DNA of 64,000 bases from Bemisia tabaci (GCF_918797505.1 NC_092795.1:24849131-24913130); one strand, 5' to 3'. Counted from the stretch's first letter, positions 10,684 through 22,475 are shown. Notes: a model not told the origin generated them from the sequence alone. Made by a program: numbers and translations.

Positions 10684-13224
10684 CTTATCACCTATATTAG
10701 AAGAATGGAAGCCACCATCAATTTTGCTTGACATATTCTGAGAACTTTTCAAAAACAGTTCTTCTCTGAGAGATGTACGGAATAATCGTTATGGTTTTGT
10801 AGCTGATTTTCTTCCTATCCTATATAAGCAGTCAACTGGGTCGCTCTTTAGGCTTAACAACAATTTGCATACTGTCTCGGAACTTTCCCGATACAACCTA
10901 CAGTCGCTGATTTCAATTTGACTGTAACTTGGATGCTCGTACACGTATTGTCTTTTTAATTCAGTCAGATTATACTCTTTTGAAAACAAGAGCTAAATTC
11001 GGTAGCTAACAGCCCCGAACTTCAAACTATGTTTCAATCATACGTTTGGAACTTTTGCACAAATATGCACACACTTAATATTTTTTAAAAGAAATAGGTC
11101 CAGCTGTACATGATGCTTTGATTATTCCGGATCGTTTGGTCGTAATAAAAAAAATCTCAAAACGTAATTTCCATTTTTTCCTCTTCAAGAAACAAAATAT
11201 ACGGAGAAATTTTCAAATTTTTAATTGAAACAGGCGGCTTTTGCATTTTAGCCACTGAATCGCCTGTTGACAGTGAAACTCAATAAGTAGCCCTGATTAT
11301 TGATTTAGTCACTCCAAAATTTCCGCTCTCCTCTTACTTACTCAAGAGAACTAAATGAAATATTTGTAACTTTTTTTTGTGAGTATCCACGGGAGAGGGG
11401 GCCTCTTTTTACCACAAACAAGATATTCGTGTAAGACGTGTTGAGAAACAACTATTTTGCTATTGATAAATAAAATGCACCTACTATGAGTCCTCGTGAT
11501 AAGATCTGTACAAACTTTCAAATGTTTAATATGAACGATTTCTATTAAAAAAAAAAAAATTGAATATGTATCTCTAAACTGATGTAGTAAGACAAAGAAA
11601 AAGAATTTCTTTCGTTTCTCAACACCAAAAAGTATGTATTTGCGTCAGCCCGAAGTTTTTGGCTATGTTGATTCGTAAATAAACGAAATGAGACTTTTAT
11701 TAAATGTTCTTTTCTCTGGTGGAATTCCCCCCAAAAAATCCATACAATCGAGTCCTTTCAAATAGTTTTTAATGGACACAGTCTATAGTGAGTAACAAAA
11801 AATTTATGAGGTTTAAAATCAATCTAATTTCATAAATTACGGTGATAGAAAAATAGCTTTTTTACGGAAATTTGTCTGAATTAAAAGATACAAATAGAAC
11901 ATTGGTGGAGTGAAATTTACAAAAATTCACCTAAAATTAATATTTACTGTCGCGTACAGCGCTAAGTAATGTTTCATAGAGAGTCTCCATCGTCCTTCCT
12001 CCCACGTTTTTGATTTCTCTCTATGAATTCTGAATTTGAGCCACGAACAAGCTTCACTTACTCGTTGTCGTGAACATTATTTCACTCCTTTGCCATCAAA
12101 CCATAAAGTTTTACATATAATACATCACATACAATTACATACAGTTTTACATTAGGTAACATTTACATAATAACTTCCTAAGATGTAAGTACCTATGTCA
12201 GGCATCCCTATTATAGTCATTTTTTAAAACAGTAAAGTTTCAATAAATCGATTGTTCAAATTTTTCTGGCGAGAGGAAGAGAAATATTTAAAATGTATTT
12301 TTTTTTCTATTGAAAAAATGAATTATCAAGTCGGAAAACAAAATTTAAATCAGCAGGGAAAAACTGACGAGAAAATTGAAATTTAATTGTCTTACTGTAA
12401 GTTTTGTCTATAACTACGGTAGGCAAGTTAATGAGCGCAATTGTTTTACCCACTATGTGCTTCCTTCTAATCACATTAGAGGGCTGATTATCACTGTATG
12501 ATTTTTCGAGGAAAAGCATGTTTGAAATTTACTTACGCATGCTTTTATTTTTGACAAATGACTTATATATTTACAATTTTTTCCGATCACTTCAGTCCGG
12601 ATAACTTACCACGAATAACAATCTTAAAACATCGCTCATAAATATAGTACCAGCTGAGACGCACATTTAGATACGCATGAGAAAGTTAGTTAGTTAGTGA
12701 TACACATTTAGATACACATGCATACATACATTTTAAAACATGTTTTTAAATTCGTTAATGATCTTATTCCTATGCTTATCATTTTAAAACTATGAAAATC
12801 GAGTTTAAACAATCTGTGAGAACTTAAAGTCATAACATCGACTTACTAACGTAACAAATTTTATCAATTAATAGAGTTGGTAATTAATGAGGATTTCAAA
12901 TTTCGTGAAACTAAATATACCTAATGTACAAACAAAAATTTTATGAACATACCTAAAGTTAGAAAATTGTCAATGACAGTGAAAAAACGTAATCGCCTTG
13001 TAAAAGTATTTTTTTCTATTCCGCTATCAGATTCTAATATCCTTTGAAGTTTTTAAAATTAATAATCAAATTTACATTCAAAATACATATAAACACAAAG
13101 TTAAAATAATATCACAGATGCTATCATTCATTCATTGGATGTCAGAAAAATGAATGAATAGGTTTTCAGAAAAAAACCGCGCTAACTCGATTAAGACCCT
13201 TAGAATAATTAAGGAATACGAATT

Positions 13225-13267
<43 letters not shown>

Positions 13268-13732
13268 ACATCAGCAAGTCTTTCCTCGTTTTACATTTTG
13301 TATAATACGACAAGACTCAACAAGCAACAGCTTCCAGATACAAAGTAAAATACAAGTAAAAATTAAGAGACATCGCAACTGAGTTGAACTAAATTGAGTT
13401 CATTTCAATAAATTAAAATCGTCAAAAGAGGAGCCTTGCAAGAAAAGGGCCATATTGTTGCCCGGGGACTCAGAAAATATGTGACTTTTTCGTACTCAGA
13501 AAGCTCCTTTAAAATTGATCAAAGAACTCCCACAGAGCATTCCCAAATTCCGGCCTTGTACGGTGGATTGCAACGGTTTCCGTTTCTTCTTTAAACGGCG
13601 GCATCTAATAGCTCTAAAATAAACTCCAAAATGGTAGAGTTAGTGGTAATGGTAGAATACATTAGTGGAATAGGTGGAATACATTAGAATACTACATAAT
13701 GCACAAGTGGTTTAGTCCAATCCAGGGAAGAA
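10684..13732. other. No gene seen; AT-rich intergenic DNA
   Basis: About 3 kb of AT-rich sequence with short frames only. It includes a run of 35 A at 13229-13263 and small direct repeats such as ACACATTTAGATAC near 12661-12720. No inverted-end element was found. Confidence 0.5.
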
Positions 13733-13912
13733 TTAGTCCTCGCTGTCATCATCGGGATACGGAAGGACGATGTTGATTTCCTCTTGGGGCTCTTCCCATT
13801 CCCAAGGGTCCTCTTCTTCGACGAATTCCTCTTCCTCCTCGTCCCATTCCTCCTCTTCCTCCGATAGTGTGTCCTCTTTGGTATCTTGTTGTTGATCCAG
13901 CAACTCTTGCAT
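13733..13912 (-). CDS. Terminal exon of an unrecognised gene, very acidic C-terminus
   Basis: On the minus strand a branch-point-like TACTAAT and acceptor CTTTCCAACAG precede a 59-codon frame ending in TAA. It starts MQELLDQQQDTKEDTLSEEE and continues with long Glu/Asp runs broken by Trp and Pro, ending PYPDDDSED. The acceptor leaves phase 0. The exon at 18174-18470 has a phase-0 donor, so the two can be joined without breaking the frame and may be the last two exons of one gene with a 4.3-kb intron. Acidic tails of this kind occur in many nuclear proteins. I do not recognise the family, and no strong AATAAA is close downstream. Confidence 0.5.
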   Translation of the reverse strand: MQELLDQQQDTKEDTLSEEEEEWDEEEEEFVEEEDPWEWEEPQEEINIVLPYPDDDSED

Positions 13913-14744
13913 CTGTTGGAAAGCGATGAACATTAGTAAATCGATAGAACAAAAAACTTCAAAACTACCTGTTTACTGTCCTCATATTGATGAATGGAGT
14001 CAAAAGTGCCCATCTCCGAACGCTATATTGCAAATCACGGCTCATGGTTCAATTTCTCATGACCTATTCTGTGGAATTTCTTCACTCCTCCTCTAAAATA
14101 TTCGCCCATAGTTTTAATATGATATATAGGTAGTTTTCTTTTAGAAACATAAAAAACGGGCGAAAATTTTGAAACGTAGCGATGAGGATACGCATTTTTC
14201 GATCATGGTCATCAGTTTTTTTAAATGCTTTTAAAAGGCCTCACAATAGTTCCTGTGTAATTAATTTAATAAAACAAATTTGGAAAACTCCAAACGACAC
14301 AAAACACGGTTGGAAACTCCAACCGAAAGCAAGAAACGCATCGAATGCGAAGTCTTCTCATGCATCTGGCTGCGGGAAGAGATCGTCCCCGATGGGCAGA
14401 CGACCTTCGGTTAAAAGAGGAGACATCATCAGAATGTTGTGCATGTTGCCTATCTACTAATTGAAGGGACTTCTCTCATTGAGACGATTGAAATATTTTT
14501 CCTCCTTTTTTATAAGTTGAAAGTCTCCTATACATTGTAAGTTGCCTATCTTTTTATTAATAAATAGAATCTATCTTATTGGTCGTTTAAAATCGTCACT
14601 GCTTCGCCAAACTGTGTCAAATTATTGCAAAAGAATGGTTAAAAAACAAAAAACATTGATGTATTTTAATATTTTCGTAGGTAGAACTTAGCCGCACTAA
14701 TTGTAAGGTGGCAGACAGTGCTTGTACCAAATGCTTTTCCTCTA

Positions 14745-14984
14745 GCGCACAGTGGATCAAGTCAATTAGAGAGGTCGGACATAAACTTTTTTACTTAAAT
14801 TGCAAATTTTTACGTTTCATTCGTCACATTTAAATTTTAAGCGGTGCTCCTTCAAAAAAATTTCACAAGAAAACCAATGGAACCATTTTGATCACCTCAA
14901 CAGTTTGTATAGGTAAACGAAGTTGTAGGCTTTCAAATTCTCCAAATTTTATCCGACCTTTCCCATTGACGCGGTGCACTGTGC
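14745..14984. repeat. MITE copy, GCGCACAGTGGATC family
   Basis: Left end GCGCACAGTGGATCAAGTCA then GAGAGGTCGGACA. Right end TATCCGACC then GCACTGTGC, an inverted match. Two further copies are at 21987-22227 and 27144-27384. About 240 bp, no coding. Confidence 0.75.
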
Positions 14985-16173
14985 AGCGGTGTGACCGGCA
15001 CTGATTTCCTGCTCTAACTTTTTAACAACAACGATGGATCTGCCAATGTCGGTACTGAAAGCACAATATCCGTGACATGAGCACTTCCGTTAAAGCTACT
15101 TTTCCGCGAGCTACATCAGAAAGCGTGATCGCTGATCGCTCACGTGTTGCCCCATGATGAAGACGCATCGCCAATCAGCAGTGGCTCCGCCAGTCCGCCA
15201 CGACAACACGGAAAAATGAGAAAGAAGAAGACGATAGAGCCCTCCGCCTTTCCTCATTCCTGAACCAGTGATACGGATTGGTGATTTTATACTTAAACTT
15301 TCGTCGGATGGACGCTACTGCTTTTTATTGTACGAATAAATTAAGCTTTTTCGACTCAACTCTTGTTACTGTGACAATCATTCATATGAAAGCTCTTATT
15401 TCATGAAAACTGAAACAGACTCATGAGAAATTCTATCGATTTTTCCTCACGAATATACACCCCCCTCCCCTTTGTTTACAAGTTAACCCTTACAACAATC
15501 ATAATCATAGCAGAATGTATGTTATGAAGCTTGGAGAATGAAATCTATTACTTTATCCCCGCAAAAGTAGTTATCCGTGGATATTTCGCAATATCCTGTT
15601 GCAGTACTGATAAGAAGTCCAATATCAGTATCACGGGCCCCCCGGGGCCGGGGGGCTTCGGTGGGGGGATCGGATCACCCCCTAGTTTCAGTCAAGAAGG
15701 TCCCATGCGGGCCCTTGTTGGAAAAATTTTGAGGTCCGTTTGGTACTTTTTAAGAAATCTCACGCAGAACCTCCCAGGGCTTGTCCACGAAGTACGTAAC
15801 ACACACGGGGCTGGGTAGGTCTTCATAATTTTGTTATCTAGCGTGACAAAGGGTAGGCGGGTGTCATGCTCAGCATAACGCGACAGTAGGTATACGTATA
15901 CATGTGTCGCAGGCAAATAGTGAAATCAGGCAATGCAATGCAACAAATGCTTAGGTAATTTGTCAAATTCTGCAGATATACAAAGTTTTTCTATAAATTA
16001 GCGATTTGCCAAAGCAAATTTGGCAATGCCTGAAGGTTCATGCGGCGTTTTTCCTCAGCACGGCAGACTGTTGCTCCCTCATAATTGTCCAAAAGGAGTT
16101 GTCGAATCCCCGAAAGTAAAAGCTTCCACCTGTCAACAAGAGACCTGCAGCCTGATTGTCGGAATGTTGTGTT
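14985..16173. other. No gene seen; GC-rich patch and a MITE end
   Basis: Contains a C/G-run patch around 15636-15685 (GGCCCCCCGGGGCCGGGGGG). At 16016-16066 is a lone right arm of the CTGCCGTGCT MITE family (AATTTGGCAATGCCTGAAGG to CAGCACGGCAG). The short frames are not supported by splice signals. Confidence 0.45.
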
Positions 16174-17625
16174 TGTCGGGTAGACATAGACGACATAGGT
16201 TAAAAGGCGGAGCGTGATTGGTCGGCTTAGTCTTTATCGCTGCTTAATCGTGCCTTTGTTAGGTGGAGTGGACGACATACGCGACATACTGTCAGAAACT
16301 TAAGAGGTGCCTTTAGCTTGTCGTGAGTTTCACCCAGGGCCGGATTTACATTTTTAGCGCCGTAGGCTAAACTTAGGGTGGCGCCCCTAAAAGTAGGCGC
16401 TCTCGTAGGGGGCGCGGGGGGGGGGGGGGGTTGGTCCCATAGACGCCCCTCCCCTCCAGATCAGAAGAAGGATGTTAGGAGTCCGGAAAATGTTCAAATT
16501 CACCTTTAAAAAAACCCCTTTGTCAACCACAATTTGTAGAATCTGTGTCCCAAAATACCATAGACTTACGGCCGGCTGTAAGATTTTCAATAGCCGGCAA
16601 CACAATTTCTTATAGCCTTTTATAGCCGATGGCGATTAAGCAACTCACAGCCAGGCGATAAAGTGTATGCTAAACGTCACTAATTACGGATGTTAGGACT
16701 TAGTGAGTTTTTGGACTACTGCTCTCTTTTTGGGACGTAGTATCTTGATTTATTTTGCGAGGAAAGCTCCGTACTTTTGAAGGATGCCTGCCATTCCTAA
16801 CAATCCTAACATGTTGGAGCGCCTGCAATTTTGTATGATACTGTTCAATACCTCTGGTGTGAAATAGTTGCTTCAAGCGCCGTGGTACGCTGCGGCGCGG
16901 CGCGGCGGGCGGGCAACCAGCGCGAAACGCGCATTGGCGCCTTCAAACCTAACAGGGAAACTTCACGCATTGCGCAATGCGTGAAGTATCCCTGATAGGT
17001 TTGAAGGCGCCAGTGCGCCGCCGCTTCGCTTTGTGTTAGGCTCTAATATTTAAGCTCGTGGAGTCAGCGTTTTACAACTCATAACTTTGAAATGTTTGCA
17101 CACTCTGTATGGATTATTCTCATTTTAATTGATGAAAAAAAATATGTAGTAAAGGAAAATATAATGTGTGTTTTGTGAATATTAAGGTGATTCCGTACAA
17201 ACTTAAGGATTTACAAAGCACACAAATTTCTACACAATTTCTTATAGCCTTTTATAGCCGATGGCGAAAAAGCAACAGCCAGGCGATAAAGTGTAAAGCC
17301 CGACTATAGGAACTATAGCCCGCCTGTATAATTTTTTATCGCTTCGTATAGCCCGGCCGTATGATTTTCTCCGCATTCTACAGCCAGATATATGATTTTC
17401 TGTTTTGGTATTTGGAAACGCAGCTCTTATCTCCAATTTTTACCAGGGTTTTGAATACATTCTCAAAAATTTTGCGCCCCTCAAAATGTTGCGCCCTAGG
17501 CTATAGCCTATGTAGCCTATTGGTAAATCCGGCCCTGGTTTCACCCGACATAGGCACGACAAAGCAGCGATGAGACATAGCCGACCAATCACGCTCCGCC
17601 TTTTAACCTATGTCATCTATGTCTA
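16174..17625. repeat. Older MITE interrupted by a hAT-like element
   Basis: Inverted arms TAGACATAGACGACATAGGT...GGCGGAGCGTGATTGGTCGGC (16180-16230) and GCCGACCAATCACGCTCCGCC...CCTATGTCATCTATGTCTA (17575-17625) flank about 100 bp of unique sequence. The hAT-like element 16335-17537 is inserted in that sequence. With that insert and one target copy removed, the host MITE is about 240 bp. Confidence 0.7.
16335..17537. mobile_element. Non-autonomous hAT-like element, 1.2 kb, 8-bp TSD, composite interior
   Basis: Same ends as 7394-8243 (CAGGGCCGGATTTAC / GTAAATCCGGCCCTG), with exact 8-bp duplication GTTTCACC (16327-16334 and 17538-17545). From about 16530 the interior is a degraded relative of the TA-flanked element 49845-50802: it shares AATCTGTGT(C/T)CCAAAATACC and the right end CCAATTTTTACCAGGGT. 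An old insertion of one family into another has therefore been carried along. The hairpin at 16936-17011 belongs to that inner element. Confidence 0.9.
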
Positions 17626-18054
17626 CACTGAAAAAAAATTCTCGGCGTGTTTACCAAGGTCCGTTGGCACCTTTACCATCTCACTTTTTTTACCAATTAT
17701 TGGTAATTTTACCAAGACAGGCTGGTAAACTTACCTAAAAACCGGTGTTTTTAATGTTTTTTTCAGGTAAGAATACCACTTTTATTGGTAATTAATTCCC
17801 GGTAACTTTGCCATTTTATCTCGGTAATTCTACCACAGTCGATAAAAAATATTGGCGTTTTTACCAAGGTCCAGTAAAATTACCGAGAAAGTTCAATAAT
17901 TTTACCGAGAAATCTCGGTAAAATTACCAATCCCATAAACGGTAATCCCATAAACGGTAATTTTACCAAGAAAAAACTGGGAACAAATGGAACCCTGAAT
18001 TCTTGGTAATTTTGCCCTTTTCTTAGTAAATACACCGAGATTTTTTTTTCAGTG
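17626..18054. mobile_element. MITE with CACTGAAAAAAA ends, TA target duplication
   Basis: Ends CACTGAAAAAAAATTCTCGG and CCGAGATTTTTTTTTCAGTG are inverted repeats flanked by TA on both sides (17624-17625, 18055-18056), as in Tc1/mariner-type MITEs. The interior is an array of alternating GGTAATTTTACC and TTTACCAAGG-type motifs, so it can fold in many registers. A relative with the same ends is at 45049-45703. Confidence 0.85.
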
Positions 18055-18173
18055 TACTCGATAAACACAAAATTTCAAAAATCAGGCTGCAGTGGAGGCT
18101 CTCTTGTCTCTGAAGTAGTCCCGTCGTTATATTTCTTCCGACAGTTTACTGATTGTGAGCATGAAATTCTTAC

Positions 18174-18470
18174 CCTGTGTTCGAATCCGGGGAGCGGCCG
18201 GATGTCTCCTTCCCAGTTGACCCATTCCCACCACATCTCCTGGATGGGCCATCGCTCAAGGCGCATCCGCCTCTGCTCCTGATCCCACGGGGTATCGGGA
18301 GGCAACACCACCTCGACGTCTGTGACAGAGTAAAATATGTGCCATGGTCTCCCATAGCCTCTCACTTGCTGCTGCCTCAGCGATGGCGGCAATTTGTCAG
18401 AAACCTGGCGGCGTGCTTTCTCCCGCCACTCTAGTACGAACTTGCAAGGTGTTAGTGCCTCCGGCATTTC
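18174..18470 (-). CDS. Internal coding exon of an unrecognised gene, 99 aa
   Basis: On the minus strand acceptor GGTTGCAG precedes GAAATGCCG and donor AGG|GTAAGA follows, giving a 297-nt exon, phase 0 at both ends. The peptide is well ordered and rich in Trp, Pro and charged residues. It starts EMPEALTPCKFVLEWREKAR, has VTDVEVVLPPDTPWDQEQ in the middle, and ends with a WWEWVNWEGDIRPLPGFEHR segment. It does not look like transposon protein. No other exon is visible close by; the nearest phase-compatible downstream exon is 13733-13912. Function unknown. The long clean frame with both splice sites makes a real exon likely. Confidence 0.6.
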
Positions 18471-20268
18471 CTGCAACCATTTCGCACAACAATAACATAG
18501 AGTTCCTTCATACGGAGAGTGTGAACATGGTTGGAGCCCTTCTTGATTGGCTCAGCCATCTCAGGCTTCATATAGCACTTATTTGAAACATCATTAAAAA
18601 AAAAAAAAAAAATGCATATTACTGTGGCATATTAATGTTATGGGTTTTTTTTTTTTTTTTTTTGAACAATCTTTTAATACCTAAAAATTTCACTTATTTA
18701 AAGGGGTACTCTGCTCTAAAAATGGCCCAATTTTTTTTTTTTGTTTAGTTTTTTAGTTTTTCCGTTTTTTTACTAATTTTATAGAGGAGAGTCTACTGAA
18801 GATGATGATGTATCCACTATGTAATTATCATGATCCCAAAAAACTCGAAACAAATTTTTATGTCAAAATTTTTCTGCTGAGGAGGCGCTGAATTTCTTGG
18901 GAATTCACTGCAAAAGTACTATAAAAGTACTGATTTTTGGCCAGCTTGTTTTAGTAGACATCCTGGTTTAACATTTTTCGGCGTTGCAAAATGTTCGTGA
19001 AAGGCCTGAAGGCTCATACGGCGTCTTTCCTTAGCACGGCAGTGAGTATGGTCGCAACCAAGTTGCATCATTTCTTACTCTAACGGCATAAATCAAGGCA
19101 CGAACCTGTAGCTCCTACAAGGGATGTCAAGTGAGGAAAACTTCAGAGCGAGCAGCTCGTCAGGTGCGAAGTCTTACAGCCAGTCCTGGTTAGAAACTTC
19201 CGGCATGAAAGTCAAGATCCTCCGACGATTTTTCACTTAAACAAAAAAGTAATGCTCAAAATTAATAAAAATCGAGAACTTACGAACGGTTGAACGAAAA
19301 TTAGAACAGAAATTTGAGTCAATCAGCGAGCAGCGAGTTCGTTTTCAGCAGGTTGGCAACATTAAGTAAACAATCAAAATCAAAGCAAATCAAACAGATA
19401 CGTATGATCAATGTGAGGTTCGTTCGCACAAGACACCACGAGTGCTTACTAGAGACGACAACTTTCTAGACTGCTAATCAGCCTCAGCCGTCACATGGAC
19501 CGAAAATGTTGTAGTATTTGTAGTCGAGCGGAACTGATAAATTTTATTTTTTCCGCCGGATTCGAGGGGCGCACGGATGTTGTTTGCGCCCTGATGGCAA
19601 CGGCGGCCCAAGTTAGAGTTACTACTATTTCGAGTCGTATCCTAGCAACAGAAATACTCCTTAGCTTGCCGAAGCGGCAGGTCTCGAATCTGTCGCAAAA
19701 ATGCAAAATTCTGCCGTGCTTAGGAAAAACGCCGTATGAACTATCAGGCGTTGCCAAATTTCCTTTTAATGAAACACGAATTTCTTTCCTGGTGAACTTA
19801 TGAATATTTTCCTTCAAATTTTTCAGACAATCTTGCTCGCTTCTTTCGGCTAAAAATTCAAATTTACCGAGATTTTCCACCTAATCCATGCAATATATCG
19901 CATGCCAGTTCGACCATTCACTTGAGCTTGACAAATCACCTTAAATTCGTACACGGTCCAAATTTTTCGTAAGGATAGACTTAAGTTCATTAAGAAATGA
20001 ATCATTTTTCCAGAAATTTTCGAGGAAGACCCCTTGAAACAATTTGGGGTGGACTCGGGCCCCTCTTAAGAAGTGGGGGCTATTAAGCTAGGCTACCCCC
20101 ATAAGATTGTTCTAACTCTACACCTACGCTGACACTAGTTTCATTTAATGAGAGCTCCCATTAACACGCTCTCTCATTTCCTCAGTATAATACATCATCG
20201 CCTATTACAGTGATACTTTCCCGAAACTCTTAAGAATCTGTGGTTGACCCATGAAACAAGGGTAACGT
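18471..20268. other. No gene seen; MITE fragments
   Basis: Holds a right arm of the CTGCCGTGCT MITE family near 19000-19045 (GGCCTGAAGGCTCATACGGC to AGCACGGCAG) and a left arm at 19710-19880 (TCTGCCGTGCTTAGGAAAAA). The region between may be one interrupted element. A/T runs near 18596-18663. The upstream exons of the 18174-18470 gene may be here, but none is convincing. Confidence 0.4.
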
Positions 20269-20632
20269 CCCAAGTAGCATTTTTCAACGGAAAAATCGCG
20301 ATATTTTGCGATTTTATCGGCGATAAAATCGCTAGGATCATCAACATCTGAGCGATTATCCTCCATCTTGTTGCAATATAATCGCGATTTCATTGCCCGG
20401 CAATTTATTGCGATATTATCGAAACAAAAATCGCGATATATGGCGATTTAATCTCGATTTTATCGACGAAAATTGTTCGCGATTTTATCGTACCAAAAAA
20501 TGCGATGCATAGCAATTTAATGGCCATAAATCCCAATTTTTCATTCGATAATATTGCGATAAATTGCCGCCGATATAATCGTGATTATTAACCGATAAAA
20601 TCGCAATTAATCGCGATCACTGCTATTTGGGG
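20269..20632. repeat. MITE built of ATCGCGAT/TTTATCG motifs
   Basis: Ends CCCAAGTAGCA and TGCTATTTGGGG are inverted repeats. Between them is about 340 bp made almost wholly of ATCGCGAT, GCGATTTTATCG and CGATAAAATCGC variants, so nearly every segment can pair with another. No clean target duplication was resolved. Confidence 0.7.
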
Positions 20633-21429
20633 TCGTTGAATTAGAGCATTCGATACCAACAAAGGCTCACGTCACGGGCTCAGGGGAAGACCATTTGAGA
20701 AACAGATTATTGAATAACAGCGGAATTTCCCGAGGTTGCAGCCACGCGCCAGGAATTGCTGTCATGAGCTTCACGAAGGGCTGATAAGTAGACCATACAC
20801 GGAACTCCCGATGAGCGGATAATTTAAAATTGATTACTCCAGTCAGGAAGAAAGCAATCATTTAGGCATCTAGTAATGACTTCTAGGAATCGTTTGCGAC
20901 CGTACTTTAATCTTAAAAGTAAGAGCATCTCTCTAATCTTTTTTCGTCGAATACATTGACTAACATCATGCATAATTTCGCCTTGCGTCAGTGATCGGCA
21001 TACCAGTGCACCGTTAGAGTAGAAAATCACATAGTTAGAAATCTCGGAGTGAAATCTGGATGCATTTTACTCCCCCCAAAAAATCTGAGGGACATGAATG
21101 CGGAGCTGAATCACCTCTTCTCACGGGTTTAACGCAGCTTTTGCGGTGCTGATATCACTCCTTATTTAAGTATCTCTCAGACTTTTTAGAGCTAAATAGG
21201 CTCCGAGGTGTGATGCACGCCGGATATCATTGCGAAATTCGTAATCGATACACCAACAACTTAAAACGGGAGTAAGGCCTCATGATAAAACATTGTTTTT
21301 CATTCATAACAAAGGGAACGCGATTCACTCATCAATTGGCTACTCAATAATTTCAAAATTTGATTTCGGAGGCATTGTCTCTAAAAATATTCACAGTACA
21401 GCAATCACACCATCATTTCTCCCTCTATG
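20633..21429. other. Unassigned; two overlapping minus-strand frames
   Basis: Frames at 21030-20824 (68 codons, contains EMLLLLRLKYGRKRFLEVI) and 20861-20667 (64 codons) overlap out of register. They could be a decayed gene, but no family signature or splice site supports one. Confidence 0.25.
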
Positions 21430-21860
21430 ACACATGGATTGCATTTTTCAAAAAGGAACCAAGCGCATTCCAATGTTGCTAGGAGTGTGCAACTTACATT
21501 CTGCGCTGATATCATGAAAAAATTAAATTTGCAAAGGTAATTTTCGGCCTGAATTTATAGGGTATTGGGAGTAAAGATAAACGTTATCCGGGTGATCAGA
21601 TCTATTTGCAAGCAGTGGCGTGGCGTGAATTGCGATGTATCGATTGTTTTGCCATTTAAACGTATGGTAAAGAATCGATTATTAAGGTGTTCGCTGCGAA
21701 CACCCTGTTTATCGATCCTTTTCCATAGGTTTAAATGGCGTAACAATCGATATATCGCAAAACACGCCACGCCACTGTTTGCAAGGTGAAAAAAGTTGCA
21801 CAATCTTAGCGACGTTGGAGCGTGCTCGTGGTTCCTTTTTACAAAATTCAATCCACATGC
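21430..21860. repeat. MITE (GGATTGCATTTTxCAAAAAGG family) carrying a nested MITE
   Basis: Outer arms ATGGATTGCATTTTTCAAAA, AGGAACCAAGCGCATTCCAA and TGTGCAAC reappear inverted at 21800-21860 (GTTGCACAATC, GTGGTTCCTTTTTACAAAAT). Relatives are at 41224-41369 and 45182-45442. The palindromic element 21613-21777 is inserted inside it. Confidence 0.75.
21613..21777. mobile_element. Palindromic 165-bp hAT-type MITE, 8-bp TSD (reference copy)
   Basis: Ends CAGTGGCGTGGCGTG and CACGCCACGCCACTG lie between exact 8-bp duplications TTTGCAAG (21605-21612 and 21778-21785). The whole element is one inverted repeat: ATCGAT-containing arms facing each other around GGTGTTCGCTGCGAACACC. Other copies: 271-434, 6700-7180 (split), 24232-24396, 26675-26836 (own 8-bp TSD), 44651-44815 and 52836-53001. 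No protein. Confidence 0.92.
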
Positions 21861-21986
21861 GACACGTCCAATAACTTTTACTCGATTCTCCCTCAGAAAA
21901 CAATTTTGATATGGACATTAAGCTGAGTTGCAAAAGTTACAATGTAGCCCCTTTCGCACTCATATCTGAATCGCTGAAAACCCGGA

Positions 21987-22227
21987 GCACAGTGGATCGA
22001 GTAAATGGGAGTGGTCGGACATGATTTAAAAACTCAAAAAGCGTAGATATATCTTCATTAATACAAAATTTTGATGTTTCAAAAGTAGTTTCATTGGTTC
22101 CCTCATGTAATTTTCTACAAGAAGCACCAATCAGTATAAAAATTGTGACGAGATAAATGTAATTTTTTACAAATTTTGTCAAACATTTCATGTCCGACTT
22201 CTTCCAAAGACTCGCGTTCCACTGTGC
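21987..22227. repeat. MITE copy, GCACAGTGGATCGAGT family
   Basis: Left end GCACAGTGGATCGAGTAAAT then GTGGTCGGACATG. Right end CATGTCCGACTTC then TCCACTGTGC, inverted. Same family as 14745-14984 and 27144-27384. Confidence 0.75.
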
Positions 22228-22475
22228 GGAGTGAGCAATCTAATTCGCCTTCAACTCGATGGATACAATTTGAGCGACTCAGAAGTTGAAACAGTTGTAT
22301 CGCGCATTTTATATATTTTATAGTATGTAGCTTGTCTGAAAGATGAGTGACTTTCGTTTTTTAATCTGCAAATTTTTAATGAACTTTGAAGCGAAACTTC
22401 CGATAACTTTTACTCGATTCTTCCTGCAGATCATCATTCCGCACTATTCTGCGGGGAAATAAAAAATTAGCATAA

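Noticed and set aside
18075..18173. Continuation of the 99-aa exon frame past 18174
   Set aside because: A good donor (AGG|GTAAGA) ends the exon and the continuation is intron-like.
19491..19880. 129-codon minus-strand frame
   Set aside because: Half of it translates the arm of the CTGCCGTGCT MITE; the rest has no support.
20667..21030. Two overlapping minus-strand frames with a Leu/Arg-rich segment, faintly like an insect receptor C-terminus
   Set aside because: No conserved motif I can name, out-of-register overlap and no splice sites; similarity is impressionistic.
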